Assembly: GCA_039105265.1 (NCBI GenBank)
Contig: JAPFFF010000041.1
Span: 1,116,001-1,180,000, forward strand
Direction of reading: 5' to 3'
DNA: 64,000 nt
DNA from: Tritrichomonas musculus
Taxonomy: Eukaryota > Parabasalia > Tritrichomonadida > Tritrichomonadidae
Below, in pieces: positions 45,088 through 53,303 of the stretch (positions are counted from its first letter, which is position 1; each line of letters begins with the position of its first letter). The notes under the pieces are model-generated. The model was not told where the DNA came from. It saw only the letters and a program-made list of their open reading frames with translations, and did no database searches. The position numbers were made by a program, and so were the translations under genes.

Positions 45088-46497
45088 TTATTGGGGGTAA
45101 TCATCATCATCAACGACATTATCTTCGAGATATGGAAAATGATATTGGAACTCATGTCCTTTCGACTTCGAGTCAGAGTTCCGTTCAATTTCGTTCTTCT
45201 CCATTGATTCACCAAATTGCTTAATGGCATTCAGCACTTGCTTCGGTGATTGCTTCTTTCCTTTTCTCTCGAAGCTGCATGCTTTGTCCAACTTCTCTTT
45301 CTCTTCTGGTGATAAGTATGGTCGAAGATGATAAATGCAATTGGACAACTTCCATCCATAGGACTTGAACACGTTTATCATCTCTGGTGCTTTTTTCTTG
45401 TCATATGATTCAATAGCGTCCATCATGTTTCGAAGATAATCAACTTCTACCATCATCAATCTCGATCTTGCCAACTTTTCAGCAAATGCATCATCTGTTG
45501 GAGGACCAGCTTGTTGAGCATTTTTCAGATCCGCCACGTCCTTCTTTAGATCGTGAATTTTGTTAATGTACTTCGCCACCTTTTTTGGAGCAAGTTCCAA
45601 TTTCATCAGCTCGAGTGCGTATTCGTCGTTATCATCAATGTCTTTCCTGAGTTCTTCAGCATTGTGATTTATGTCTTGAATGTTATATTCTACCGCAGTC
45701 ATTCGCTCCTCCAACTTCGTTAATCGATCTTTCAAGTTTTCATTTTCTTCTATTATTAGTTCCATTTCATCTCGAAAGTCGAATGGCCTAACATTATCCT
45801 CCTTATAATCACTATTGGATTTCATATCATGAACACTTTTCGGTGGCTTATATGGTTCTCTGTGAACTGGTTCTTGTTCTTGTTCATGATCAACTTCTTC
45901 TTCTCCTTCTATCTTTGTTTCTTCTTTTGGATTGGAACCGAATTTTTGTTTCTCGGCAAATGAAGATGGTCTAGCAAGAACACTTGGAGGTGGCGGTATT
46001 TGTTGATTAGATGGAGGTGGAGGAGGTGGAGGAACTTGTATTATATTATATGAGCGAGGTGGTGGAAAGACTTTATTTGAAATTGGAACATATGGATTCT
46101 TCCTTCTTGCATCGTCTTCTTGCTTCAATCTTGCTAATGCTTCTTCTTCTTGCTGCTTCTTCAATCTAGCTGCTTCTTCTTCTTGTTGCTTCTTCAATCG
46201 AGCTGCTTCTTCTTCTTCTTGCTTCTTCTTCAATCTAGCTGCTTCTTCTTCTTCTTGCTTCTTCTTCAATCTAGCTGCTTCTTCTTCTTGCTGCTTCTTC
46301 TTTAATCTAGCTGCTGCTTCTTCTTGCTGCTTCATGATGAACTGTCGCATGGATTCGAGTTGTTCTGGGGTCATGTTCTTGAGCCAAACTTCTGTGGGTG
46401 GAGCTGATGGCGGATCTGATGGTGGAGCTTGTTGACCCGATTGCTCGATCGAGTCAAATAGACTAACATCGCTGTCTGAGCTGTAGTTGTATGACAT
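45088..46497 (-). CDS. 469-aa repeat coiled-coil protein of element C
   Basis: The order is: acidic start (SDSDVSLFDSIEQS), a short conserved helix (LKNMTPEQLESMRQFIMKQQ), six or seven EEEAARLKKKQ repeats (residues ~55-125), a proline run (QVPPPPPPPS), an acidic linker, a coiled coil (~240-320, LKDRLTKLEERMTAVEYNI) and a helical C-terminal domain (MVEVDYLRNMMDAIESYD; KSYGWKLSNCIYHLRPYL). No family was recognised. The EEEAARLKKKQ block is also repeated at DNA level. The Inr TCATTTTT is at 46,506-46,513. It lies between POLB and the small regulatory-type genes, unlike structural genes. Confidence 0.75.
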   Translation of the reverse strand: MSYNYSSDSDVSLFDSIEQSGQQAPPSDPPSAPPTEVWLKNMTPEQLESMRQFIMKQQEEAAARLKKKQQEEEAARLKKKQEEEEAARLKKKQEEEEAARLKKQQEEEAARLKKQQEEEALARLKQEDDARRKNPYVPISNKVFPPPRSYNIIQVPPPPPPPSNQQIPPPPSVLARPSSFAEKQKFGSNPKEETKIEGEEEVDHEQEQEPVHREPYKPPKSVHDMKSNSDYKEDNVRPFDFRDEMELIIEENENLKDRLTKLEERMTAVEYNIQDINHNAEELRKDIDDNDEYALELMKLELAPKKVAKYINKIHDLKKDVADLKNAQQAGPPTDDAFAEKLARSRLMMVEVDYLRNMMDAIESYDKKKAPEMINVFKSYGWKLSNCIYHLRPYLSPEEKEKLDKACSFERKGKKQSPKQVLNAIKQFGESMEKNEIERNSDSKSKGHEFQYHFPYLEDNVVDDDDYPQ

Positions 46498-46505
46498 ACA
46501 AGTAT

Positions 46506-46513
46506 AAAAATGA
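46506..46513 (-). promoter_or_regulatory. Trichomonad Inr (TCATTTTT)
   Basis: A perfect match eight bases before the minus-strand ATG at 46,497. Confidence 0.7.
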
Positions 46514-46671
46514 TCTATTTTCTAGTTGATATCACTAAATTTTAAATTTCGTAGAAAAACTCGAAGGTGGATATTTTTCTTTGAAAAAGTTACATTAACT
46601 ATAAAAATTCAAAAATTGAATTAAAAAAAAATAAAATATATTGAAATTTTAAAAAAATATATTTATTAATA

Positions 46672-46679
46672 TCACTATT
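46672..46679 (+). promoter_or_regulatory. Trichomonad Inr (TCACTATT)
   Basis: A perfect TCAYWWTY match nine bases before the ATG at 46,689. Confidence 0.65.
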
Positions 46680-46688
46680 ATTTTATTA

Positions 46689-47114
46689 ATGATGAATGAA
46701 GAAGAAGATAAAATAGAAGATATTTTACAAAAACAAACACCTCCTAAAGATCATGATTCATTCGACTACAAAATTAATATAAACATGTCGAAAAAAATAT
46801 CTCAACTAAAAGTTGAAGATGATACATCAAATTTAAGAACGATGTGTGAAAATTATGCTCATGCTCTTGAAAATGATGCACATCGACTTCGAGCAAAACA
46901 AAAAAAGAGGTATGATGAATGGTTTGACAGCCTCGAAAAAGATTGTTATCCTGCAAGAGACATTGTTAACTTGTACAACATGTTCTTTGGTCATGAACTA
47001 TCTATTACTCGACTTGGTTTCGGGCATCTCGATGGAACAAAGAGACACTTTACACATAAGAAAGTGAAAAGAAACAAGAAGTTCATCACAATGTACTACA
47101 AGAAAAATGAATAA
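46689..47114 (+). CDS. 141-aa protein with winged-helix-like C-terminal domain (element C)
   Basis: The N-terminal 55 residues are acidic and flexible. The last ~85 residues (RLRAKQKKRYDEWFDSLEKD, then DIVNLYNMFFGHELSITRLG, FGHL and KFITMYYKKNE) follow the same helix, glycine, hydrophobic and terminal YYKK order as the element A genes at 4,105, 5,208 and 6,433. The strongest match is the ending FIILYYKKT versus FITMYYKKNE. A DNA-binding regulator is inference. A second ATG one codon downstream could also be used. Confidence 0.7.
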   Translation: MMNEEEDKIEDILQKQTPPKDHDSFDYKININMSKKISQLKVEDDTSNLRTMCENYAHALENDAHRLRAKQKKRYDEWFDSLEKDCYPARDIVNLYNMFFGHELSITRLGFGHLDGTKRHFTHKKVKRNKKFITMYYKKNE

Positions 47115-47147
47115 CTAAAAAAAAAGTTTTTTTTTTTTAACTACATG

Positions 47148-47418
47148 TTTTTCCTCATAAGCTACCTTTTTCCTCATAAGCTACCTTTTTCCTCATAAGC
47201 TACCTTTTTCCTCATAAGCTACCTTTTTCCTCATAAGCTACCTTTTTCCTCATAAGCTACCTTTTTCCTCATAAGCTACCTTTTTCCTCATAAGCTACCT
47301 TTTTCCTCATAAGCTACCTTTTTCCTCATAAGCTACCTTTTTCCTCATAAGCTACCTTTTTCCTCATAAGCTACCTTTTTCCTCATAAGCTACCTCATTC
47401 TTCATAAGCTACCTTTTT
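47148..47418. repeat. 19-bp tandem repeat, 14 copies
   Basis: The unit CTACCTTTTTCCTCATAAG starts at 47,162 and every 19 bases to 47,409. The last copies overlap the 3' end of the minus-strand gene at 47,395, where the unit encodes KVAYEE. The array therefore appears to have grown from that coding end. Copies are almost identical, so growth is recent. Confidence 0.95.
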
Positions 47419-47673
47419 GCTTTCATACGACATTATTTTTTCCTTCATACTTTGTATTTCTCTTTTCTTTCTTTCACGATATGCCTTTTGCTGTTGTTTA
47501 CGTGCTTCATTTCGTTCTTCAACTGTTGCATACTTTTGCTTTCTACCACGTTTTTCTGTTGTTTCAGTTTTTGCAGTATCAATATTTTTGAGGTTGTTGT
47601 TACTCTTGGACTTCTTCAACTTCTTGATGATAGCTGTTTCCTTGAACTCACCCAAATCTAAATTTTGGCTCAT
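47395..47673 (-). CDS. 92-aa basic protein with RGRKQKY-ATVEER motif
   Basis: The ATG at 47,673 is used because the upstream frame has no ATG. The N-terminal half has KKLKKSKSNNNLKN. The second half reads KRGRKQKYATVEERNEARKQ then QQKAYRERKKREIQSMKEKI, an AT-hook-like RGRK followed by a long basic helix with a bZIP-like look. From memory, short KY-T-EER-x2-A proteins recur in protist viruses and transposons. A DNA-binding regulator is likely. The stop lies in the tandem repeat array. Confidence 0.65.
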   Translation of the reverse strand: MSQNLDLGEFKETAIIKKLKKSKSNNNLKNIDTAKTETTEKRGRKQKYATVEERNEARKQQQKAYRERKKREIQSMKEKIMSYESKKVAYEE

Positions 47674-47737
47674 GATTTCATTCGAGAAAAAAAATTGAAT
47701 TATTTTTGAAAATTGAATATTCGCAAACAAAATCACT

Positions 47738-47745
47738 TCATTTTT
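47738..47745 (+). promoter_or_regulatory. Trichomonad Inr (TCATTTTT)
   Basis: AAAATCACTTCATTTTTTAAAATG; the AAAATCACTTCATTT part is the same as before the element A genes at 5,960 and 8,357. Confidence 0.75.
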
Positions 47746-47749
47746 TAAA

Positions 47750-48121
47750 ATGTCGCGTTCTGGAAATGACTTCAAAGAATTCCAAAAACAGCAAAAGCTA
47801 GCTATCAAAAATGCTCATGTTGAAATAGCCAATGCTATTAAAGAGGTGATATTTCTGTTCAACCAAAAAATAATAAACTCGACATCATCTAATGTCTGCA
47901 CCATCTATGACCCTTTGATACAAGCAAACATGAACAAGATTGCTGAAGCACTTACTCAAATGAATCTCACTACCTGCGAGGTTTTTCATAAAAAGATTCC
48001 TCAATCTACAACACCAAAATCTATTGGCTTTCACGTGCCTATAGTGCCTGACTCGCAAGAGACACAAGAAGAAGATGATGAAGATGAACAAGAAGCTTCA
48101 TCTCCAAAAGACAAGGAGTAA
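47750..48121 (+). CDS. 123-aa helical protein with acidic tail
   Basis: Start MSRSGNDFKEFQKQQKLAIK, helices (AHVEIANAIKEVIFLFNQ; PLIQANMNKIAEALTQM), a short strand (IGFHVPIV) and an acidic Ser-rich tail (TQEEDDEDEQEASS). Layout, MSR start, AIKN helix and promoter match the element A gene at 8,357, suggesting homologues with weak sequence identity. It is divergent from 47,395-47,673. Function unknown. Confidence 0.65.
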   Translation: MSRSGNDFKEFQKQQKLAIKNAHVEIANAIKEVIFLFNQKIINSTSSNVCTIYDPLIQANMNKIAEALTQMNLTTCEVFHKKIPQSTTPKSIGFHVPIVPDSQETQEEDDEDEQEASSPKDKE

Positions 48122-48173
48122 GAGTAAAAAATAATTACTTCTAATTTTAAGTTTTTTTTATATATGTCTTTTT

Positions 48174-48698
48174 TTATACTATGCAATATTTTAAGCATAC
48201 ATGATAATTATTAACAAGCTCATTATATTCTTTATTATATACTTGTTTCAAGTCAATGACTACCTCTCCATTATCTTTAATAATCTTAATAGCATCTATT
48301 TTTCTTATTGGATTGCTCTTAGTTGCACAACATCCAACATCTTCATTAAGTTGTACTTCAACCTCACTAACATGTAGTATTGCTTTGATGATGTTGCTAA
48401 GAGATTCAATAGGTACTATGATGCATTTCTTTGATATAATGTTAGCTAGTAGTGCTTTGTCTTGATTAAGTAGTATTTGTGCATATGCTTCAAGTATAAC
48501 ATTACGTACATCTGGTTCAACTTCAACAGGTTCAGTTTGCACTCCAATGTCTCTTGTAATAACAATGTCTTCCTTGCCATCATCTCTCTTATTAATAATA
48601 ATGTTGTTGTTGATGTTTGATGTAGATGATGCAGCTGCTGATGGTTCTAAAGATACATTTGCTTGAACTCCATTGGTTGTACCCCTCTTCTTAATCAT
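48174..48698 (-). CDS. 174-aa protein with LC8-like IGVQTEP motif
   Basis: Residues 1-50 are Ser/Asn-rich and flexible (SSTSNINNNIIINKRDDG). The motif DIGVQTEPVEVEPD follows, fitting dynein light chain LC8-binding sites (x-V-Q-T-E). A helical and strand-containing domain covers ~65-174 (VILEAYAQILLNQDKALLAN, IIVPIESLSNIIKAILHV). No family was recognised. It is first in a minus-strand run after the capsid module. The T-tract TATTTTTTCCC precedes the ATG. Confidence 0.65.
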   Translation of the reverse strand: MIKKRGTTNGVQANVSLEPSAAASSTSNINNNIIINKRDDGKEDIVITRDIGVQTEPVEVEPDVRNVILEAYAQILLNQDKALLANIISKKCIIVPIESLSNIIKAILHVSEVEVQLNEDVGCCATKSNPIRKIDAIKIIKDNGEVVIDLKQVYNKEYNELVNNYHVCLKYCIV

Positions 48699-48719
48699 TT
48701 AGGTTGGGAAAAAATAGGC

Positions 48720-49166
48720 TTAAAGTACTAAGTCTAGCTGTTCTCCAATAAACATGTCAAATGACTCAATTTGATATTTCTGCTTGAGAGCATCGATTTT
48801 TGGTTTATGACTTGTAGGAGCAGCTGCAATGGAGTAGTTGTAGTATTTGATTCCTTGATACTCTTGAGTGGTAGTGTTTCCATTTATGTAGAACTCTTCG
48901 AAATCTTCAGTTATTTTTCTCCTTGAGTTAGGCTTAATAAATATTGAGTCAAGATCAAGTTCTTTGAGCTTATCTGGATAAAATCTGTGGCACTTGTCTT
49001 TTACCTTGATTGAGACATAGAGTACTTTGCCTAAATAACTCCATTCTCCTGTTTTCATTGGGTACTTGTCACAAAGTATCGAGAAATTACATTGTTTAGT
49101 ATTTGGAGCACATTTTGCGCGAAGTTCATTGACATAGTCATAGACGTTTCTTGTTGTCATTTTCAT
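48720..49166 (-). CDS. 148-aa alpha/beta protein, unknown
   Basis: MKMTTRNVYDYVNELRAKCA is followed by a strand-rich centre (FSILCDKYPMKTGEWSYLGK, VLYVSIKVKDKCHRFY) and a second part with EFYINGNTTTQEYQGIKYYN. A second ATG two codons later is possible. Four cysteines or more and a balanced charge suggest a small folded protein. It is part of the minus-strand structural run (spacing 21 and 24 bases), so probably a virion or assembly protein. Confidence 0.6.
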   Translation of the reverse strand: MKMTTRNVYDYVNELRAKCAPNTKQCNFSILCDKYPMKTGEWSYLGKVLYVSIKVKDKCHRFYPDKLKELDLDSIFIKPNSRRKITEDFEEFYINGNTTTQEYQGIKYYNYSIAAAPTSHKPKIDALKQKYQIESFDMFIGEQLDLVL

Positions 49167-49190
49167 CTGGATAAAAAATTCAATAAAAAA

Positions 49191-49625
49191 TTAATATATG
49201 TTATTTTGGGTAAAGATATGTTGGGTAGGTCCATATCGAATATCTTGTTTATTATATTCTCTTGCTCTACCTTGCATTGGTGGTTTCTCAGGCTTCTTAA
49301 GATATTTTGGTAAGAGAGGTACTGGTCTATCTTTTTCACCTATATGTCGATAAAAACCACCATCTGTAATACTAACAGGAGGTTCACGAACAGGTTTGGT
49401 TATATGTTCTCGAGTATCTGGAAATCTAACAGGGTCCTCATGTTCAATAATCTGGGTAGGTGGTCGATTAATATATGGGTTGAAGGTTACAGAATAAGTA
49501 TTAGTATTACTGAACACACCAAAATGTTGAAACTCTAAGTCCTTATTTTTCATGGTAGCTTCATTATACATCATACCTTCTCTTCCAACAATCTCAGCAT
49601 GTGGGCTTCTATAATCATTCGACAT
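49191..49625 (-). CDS. 144-aa proline-rich protein after the capsid gene
   Basis: I use the ATG at 49,625 (MSNDYRSPHAEIVGREG) since the longer start would begin nine bases from the capsid stop and adds only MFFMFWK. The protein is rich in Pro, Arg and Tyr with little predicted structure (FNPYINRPPTQIIEHEDPV; KKPEKPPMQGRAREYNKQD). Such extended proteins often cement capsids or bind nucleic acid; that is inference. The T-tract TTTTTTATG lies 14 bases upstream. Confidence 0.6.
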   Translation of the reverse strand: MSNDYRSPHAEIVGREGMMYNEATMKNKDLEFQHFGVFSNTNTYSVTFNPYINRPPTQIIEHEDPVRFPDTREHITKPVREPPVSITDGGFYRHIGEKDRPVPLLPKYLKKPEKPPMQGRAREYNKQDIRYGPTQHIFTQNNIY

Positions 49626-49654
49626 TTTCCAAAACATAAAAAACATACTTCTTT

Positions 49655-51337
49655 TTACTCAGGGGTTGTTAAATCATAAGGACCAATACGTACTGATGGT
49701 GGCATACCATTAGGTCTAATTAAGATACTAATTGATATATCTGTTAATAAGCATAATAATGGAGGTGTATCTACTTCCTGTCTAAATGGATTATCTGCCT
49801 TTTGACTACATATCAATTCGAAGTTAATAGGTGCAAGACTTGAAAGACCTTGTTGATATGTTCCATCTGTTTCAGTAGGAAGACCTATGAAGAATGAGGA
49901 CCTATCATTTGGATAATAGCCTGTTGTGTTTTCATTATATTGATACTCATTCGCTAAACTTGCAATAACCTCTTTATTAAATCCATTTTGCTCTCCATTC
50001 ATGTTCATTGCATTCTGGCAATATTCGAGGAACTCTGGATACTTACCATTCGTACCAAATGCTTTAGCAGGAATATTATTGTAATTACCACAATTCATAT
50101 GAAATGCTTCAAACATAGGATTCTTGAAGTATGTCTTATGCGTATGCTTGAGTGGGAATAAACAAAACATACTATCTACAAAATTAGGTGTAATAGTAAT
50201 AGTTGCTTTATCTTGTTCATTATTAAGAGGTCTTGTACAAGTGTAAAATGACATTATCTGTGTTGGGAATGTAAGTGGATGTTGTGGGTTAGCATATCTT
50301 TGAACAAGTGCTGTATATACAGATTCATGAATACCAAAACAAGGTATAATACTCGCACATTCTTCAATGGAATAATCAACAACACTCCAAGTTCTCCAAT
50401 CACTGTAAATAGTTCGGTCAACTCTTGCCTTAGTATTGTTAGCTCCTGCGACTTCATATGCTCCTCCATGATTTTCACCAACAGGTGGAAGATTCTTAGG
50501 GTCATTAATCTTATCCATTGCTATTTTTTCGGTACTTGTCCACATCCATATTGGTTCTCCAATAGGTCGAAATTCATTGGTAATTTCATCAACATTGAAG
50601 TCTTTCATTATATGTGGATTAGCAACCAAGCTCTTTTCAAAACCAACTGGACAATATACCATACCAGCTGTTGAAAAGTATAGACGTAATTCGATTTTAC
50701 CTGCAAATGCTGGCAAGTACTTGATATTAGATAAAGGTAGGAATCGTCGCAAATCAATCTTTAATCTAATTGTTTCAGTGACAGAAGTCACATCTTTGTT
50801 AAGATTTGCAACAAAACCACATCTCCTTCCATGAGTATCATTCCAAATATCCTTATGTCTTGCTTTACTATATATATCAGCTCTTTTAGTAACTTCATTT
50901 GCACAACATGCAGTTAAAAAGGATTCTTCACATCCAAAGTTCTGGGTATAAAGCGTCATACCATTAGCTACAATTTCATACTTCTCAACTGCATCTCGAG
51001 CATCCTTAAAACCAAACCATACCTTACCAAAATTATAACCACTGACATTTTCTAAATCACTTAGAATTGGCTTGTCTATTTTTATCATCACTTTCATATC
51101 TGCTCGAATAAATCCATTATATATATCAGCAGTATTATGAGTATTAGGAGATATAATACATGTTGTATATGAACCACTCTTAATTGGTGGTGATGGTGAA
51201 TATGAAGTTTGTGGATTTAATGAGTATGCCTTATTTGTATCACTAAGTGCTATGCAATTATCGACAACATCAAAGTAAGATGCAATCTGAGTACAAACCT
51301 CTGCTGAGGTTTTCATATAGGATTCCTTGTTAAGCAT
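49655..51337 (-). CDS. MCP: Double-jelly-roll major capsid protein of element C
   Basis: Predicted hexon-like capsid protein of 560 aa, the usual size. Strand-rich: IYNGFIRADMKVMIKIDKPI, RLKIDLRRFLPLSNIKYL, AFAGKIELRLYFSTAG (end of the first jelly roll), then IMSFYTCTRPLNNEQDKATI and LLTDISISILIRPNGMPPSV near the end. The N-terminal ~100 residues carry YSLNPQTSYSPSPPIKSG. Central gene of a minus-strand run from protease to small proteins. The ATG follows AATTTTTTTCTATC, not an Inr. The frame is open. Confidence 0.85.
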   Translation of the reverse strand: MLNKESYMKTSAEVCTQIASYFDVVDNCIALSDTNKAYSLNPQTSYSPSPPIKSGSYTTCIISPNTHNTADIYNGFIRADMKVMIKIDKPILSDLENVSGYNFGKVWFGFKDARDAVEKYEIVANGMTLYTQNFGCEESFLTACCANEVTKRADIYSKARHKDIWNDTHGRRCGFVANLNKDVTSVTETIRLKIDLRRFLPLSNIKYLPAFAGKIELRLYFSTAGMVYCPVGFEKSLVANPHIMKDFNVDEITNEFRPIGEPIWMWTSTEKIAMDKINDPKNLPPVGENHGGAYEVAGANNTKARVDRTIYSDWRTWSVVDYSIEECASIIPCFGIHESVYTALVQRYANPQHPLTFPTQIMSFYTCTRPLNNEQDKATITITPNFVDSMFCLFPLKHTHKTYFKNPMFEAFHMNCGNYNNIPAKAFGTNGKYPEFLEYCQNAMNMNGEQNGFNKEVIASLANEYQYNENTTGYYPNDRSSFFIGLPTETDGTYQQGLSSLAPINFELICSQKADNPFRQEVDTPPLLCLLTDISISILIRPNGMPPSVRIGPYDLTTPE

Positions 51338-51354
51338 TTTAGATAGAAAAAAAT

Positions 51355-51906
51355 TTACATCATATCTTCAAAGATGCGATTTCTCCTACCAATAGGTCTC
51401 ATAGGTATATATTGAGGTTGTTGTTCTTCTTCATATTGTTGTGGCGGTTCTTCAGGAACATACTGTTGTCTTGGTTTACTCATCCTTTTATCAACAACCT
51501 CCTTTATCATACGTCTCTGTTCTTTCTTCTCTCGACTTATCTTCATTTCTTCACCTAGTGATTTTAGCTGTTTTAGTATTTCCTCATTCACAGTAGGGTC
51601 ATAAACTTGGCTTTGTTGAGTTTTTCGAGGTTTTGGAGGTTTTCGTGCAGCTTTCGAACTTATTGGCTTTCTTGGCTTTTCTTCAAGTTCCTCATGTTCT
51701 TCACTGTCTGAGTTTTCTTGAGTTTCTTCGTTATTTTCACTTTCTGAGTTTTCTTGATATTCTCGAGTTATTGGAGTTTTTCGCTGTTTTACAATATACT
51801 TGTCTTTGGTTTTTGTAGGTAAAACTTCCCAATCTGGGTCATCCCTTCCATTCAACCATTTATGAATAACTGCAAGTCTCTTAGAACCTGTTAGATGTTT
51901 TGACAT
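51355..51906 (-). CDS. 183-aa basic/acidic low-complexity protein (core or scaffold candidate)
   Basis: The order is: helical start (GSKRLAVIHKWLNGRDDPDW), an acidic block (ENSESENNEETQENSDSEEH), a basic proline block (RKPISSKAARKPPKPRKTQQ), a helix (EILKQLKSLGEEMKISREK) and a glutamine/proline-rich tail ending MRPIGRRNRIFEDMM. It sits between the capsid gene and the pVI-like gene. Alternating acidic and basic blocks are compatible with a DNA-condensing core or scaffold protein. No family was recognised. Confidence 0.6.
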   Translation of the reverse strand: MSKHLTGSKRLAVIHKWLNGRDDPDWEVLPTKTKDKYIVKQRKTPITREYQENSESENNEETQENSDSEEHEELEEKPRKPISSKAARKPPKPRKTQQSQVYDPTVNEEILKQLKSLGEEMKISREKKEQRRMIKEVVDKRMSKPRQQYVPEEPPQQYEEEQQPQYIPMRPIGRRNRIFEDMM

Positions 51907-51953
51907 TTAAAATAAACAAAAAAGTCCAAAAATTTAGTTTTTTTGAGTTTTCA

Positions 51954-52409
51954 TTAGATGTAGGTTCTCGCCCGATTGTTGGTAGTAAAGTCACTCTCTT
52001 GTAATGATCTAGACGAAAATGCTGGCTTTTCAAGAGGTGCTCCAACTGAATCACCTTTTGCAGATTTATTAATTGATGATAAGGCAGTTTTCACTTTTCC
52101 TTCTGGGACATATTTTAATGCTGTGTCAGCTATATTTGCTATTTTATTTCTTGTACTATCGCTCAAGAAGCTTTCACCAAGACCTCTCGCAACTGAACCA
52201 ATAACACCAGCATGCTTGGTTAATCCACCTGCTGAAGCATCTAATAGTTTACTTGCAAGACCTCCCGAAAAACTATCTGCTGCTCCCATTAATAACTTAC
52301 CGCCTAGTCCTACTCCTCCTTTTATTATCTCTTGCCATGGAGAAAATTGTTGCTTTTTGGAATAATTTGGCTTCCAATAATCTTCTACTGAATGACGTTC
52401 AATTCCCAT
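51954..52409 (-). CDS. 151-aa pVI-like / membrane-active minor capsid candidate of element C
   Basis: After a polar start (MGIERHSVEDYWKPNYSKKQ), residues ~25-85 are a glycine-alanine-rich amphipathic region (WQEIIKGGVGLGGKLLMGAA; GGLASKLLDASAGGLTKHAG). Residues 95-150 are helical, then Ser-rich. A LLMGAA-D segment is near the adenain-type pattern but not exact. It has no MAFG start, yet place (between capsid and ATPase) and composition match the lytic peptides of elements A and B. Membrane disruption during entry is inference. Confidence 0.6.
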   Translation of the reverse strand: MGIERHSVEDYWKPNYSKKQQFSPWQEIIKGGVGLGGKLLMGAADSFSGGLASKLLDASAGGLTKHAGVIGSVARGLGESFLSDSTRNKIANIADTALKYVPEGKVKTALSSINKSAKGDSVGAPLEKPAFSSRSLQESDFTTNNRARTYI

Positions 52410-52426
52410 TTTTAAAAAATAAAAAA

Positions 52427-53293
52427 TTATTCGAAATAGTACTTATTAGCAGAAATATTCATTACGAATTTTTCATGTGGTTCTTTATGTTGTAAGTATT
52501 CAGCTACTGTCTGCTTAGTATTTAATGAGTTATTAGTTTGTTGCAACAAGCTAGTAAAATCTTCCTCACTATATCCTGTATAACATATGATATCTGTTGC
52601 TAACCTTTTCGCATTCATATGAACAAATCGAATAGTTTGGATAGCCATGATACATGTTAAATTATAGTGTCTTGTCTTGGTTAACAACTTGATAAATTCA
52701 CTATTACCATTCTTTAATAAATCACTACCTGCACAATCATCTAGTATCAATAATGTGTTATATGGATATGATGATGTTTCATACTTGACTAACTTATTGG
52801 CTATATATATTATTTTATCATTGAGCTCATTTAAATGATGCTTCTCAATGAGCCTCCTCATTTCGTCATTGGTCTCTTTCATTCGAGATAATACATATTT
52901 GACAATGGCATAATACTTTATCTTTCTTCGAAGATGTCTTTTAAGATAACTCATTAATTCTCTTTCCTTTACATAATCGATTCTTGATCGTATCTGTTTA
53001 TTAAGTGTTTCAGCTGTTTTATCCATTTTACCAGAGCTTGAGCAAAATATTATCTTTTGGTAGTATGGATGTTTAAACAACCTCTCTGTTATCATAATAT
53101 GTCTCCATATCCAAAAACTTTTACCAGCACCTGGTTTACCAATTAAAAAGTATATACCATTTGTGCTAAAAGGATAATCAGGTGATAATGGTTTAATCAA
53201 AGCACCATCTATCTCTTTCATGTTCTTCTGTAAGGTCTCTTTAATCAATGTTTCTACTTTATTTATGAGTTCTGCACTTGGGGGTTCATCCAT
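52427..53293 (-). CDS. ATP: A32/FtsK-HerA-type DNA packaging ATPase of element C
   Basis: 288 aa, typical size. Walker A FLIGKPGAGKSFWIW (~50-64), Walker B NTLLILDDCAGSDLL (~178-192), then LLTKTRHYNLTCIMAIQTIR (sensor region). The middle insert is basic and helical (KRHLRRKIKYYAIVKYVLS). Distantly similar to the element B enzyme. It lies directly downstream of the integrase, with 10 bases between stop and next start, as in a tight gene run. The frame is open. Confidence 0.9.
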   Translation of the reverse strand: MDEPPSAELINKVETLIKETLQKNMKEIDGALIKPLSPDYPFSTNGIYFLIGKPGAGKSFWIWRHIMITERLFKHPYYQKIIFCSSSGKMDKTAETLNKQIRSRIDYVKERELMSYLKRHLRRKIKYYAIVKYVLSRMKETNDEMRRLIEKHHLNELNDKIIYIANKLVKYETSSYPYNTLLILDDCAGSDLLKNGNSEFIKLLTKTRHYNLTCIMAIQTIRFVHMNAKRLATDIICYTGYSEEDFTSLLQQTNNSLNTKQTVAEYLQHKEPHEKFVMNISANKYYFE

Positions 53294-53303
53294 TTACAAA
53301 TTT

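Noticed and set aside
47148-47418. CRISPR array
   Set aside because: The 19-bp units are directly joined with no spacers; it is a simple tandem repeat.
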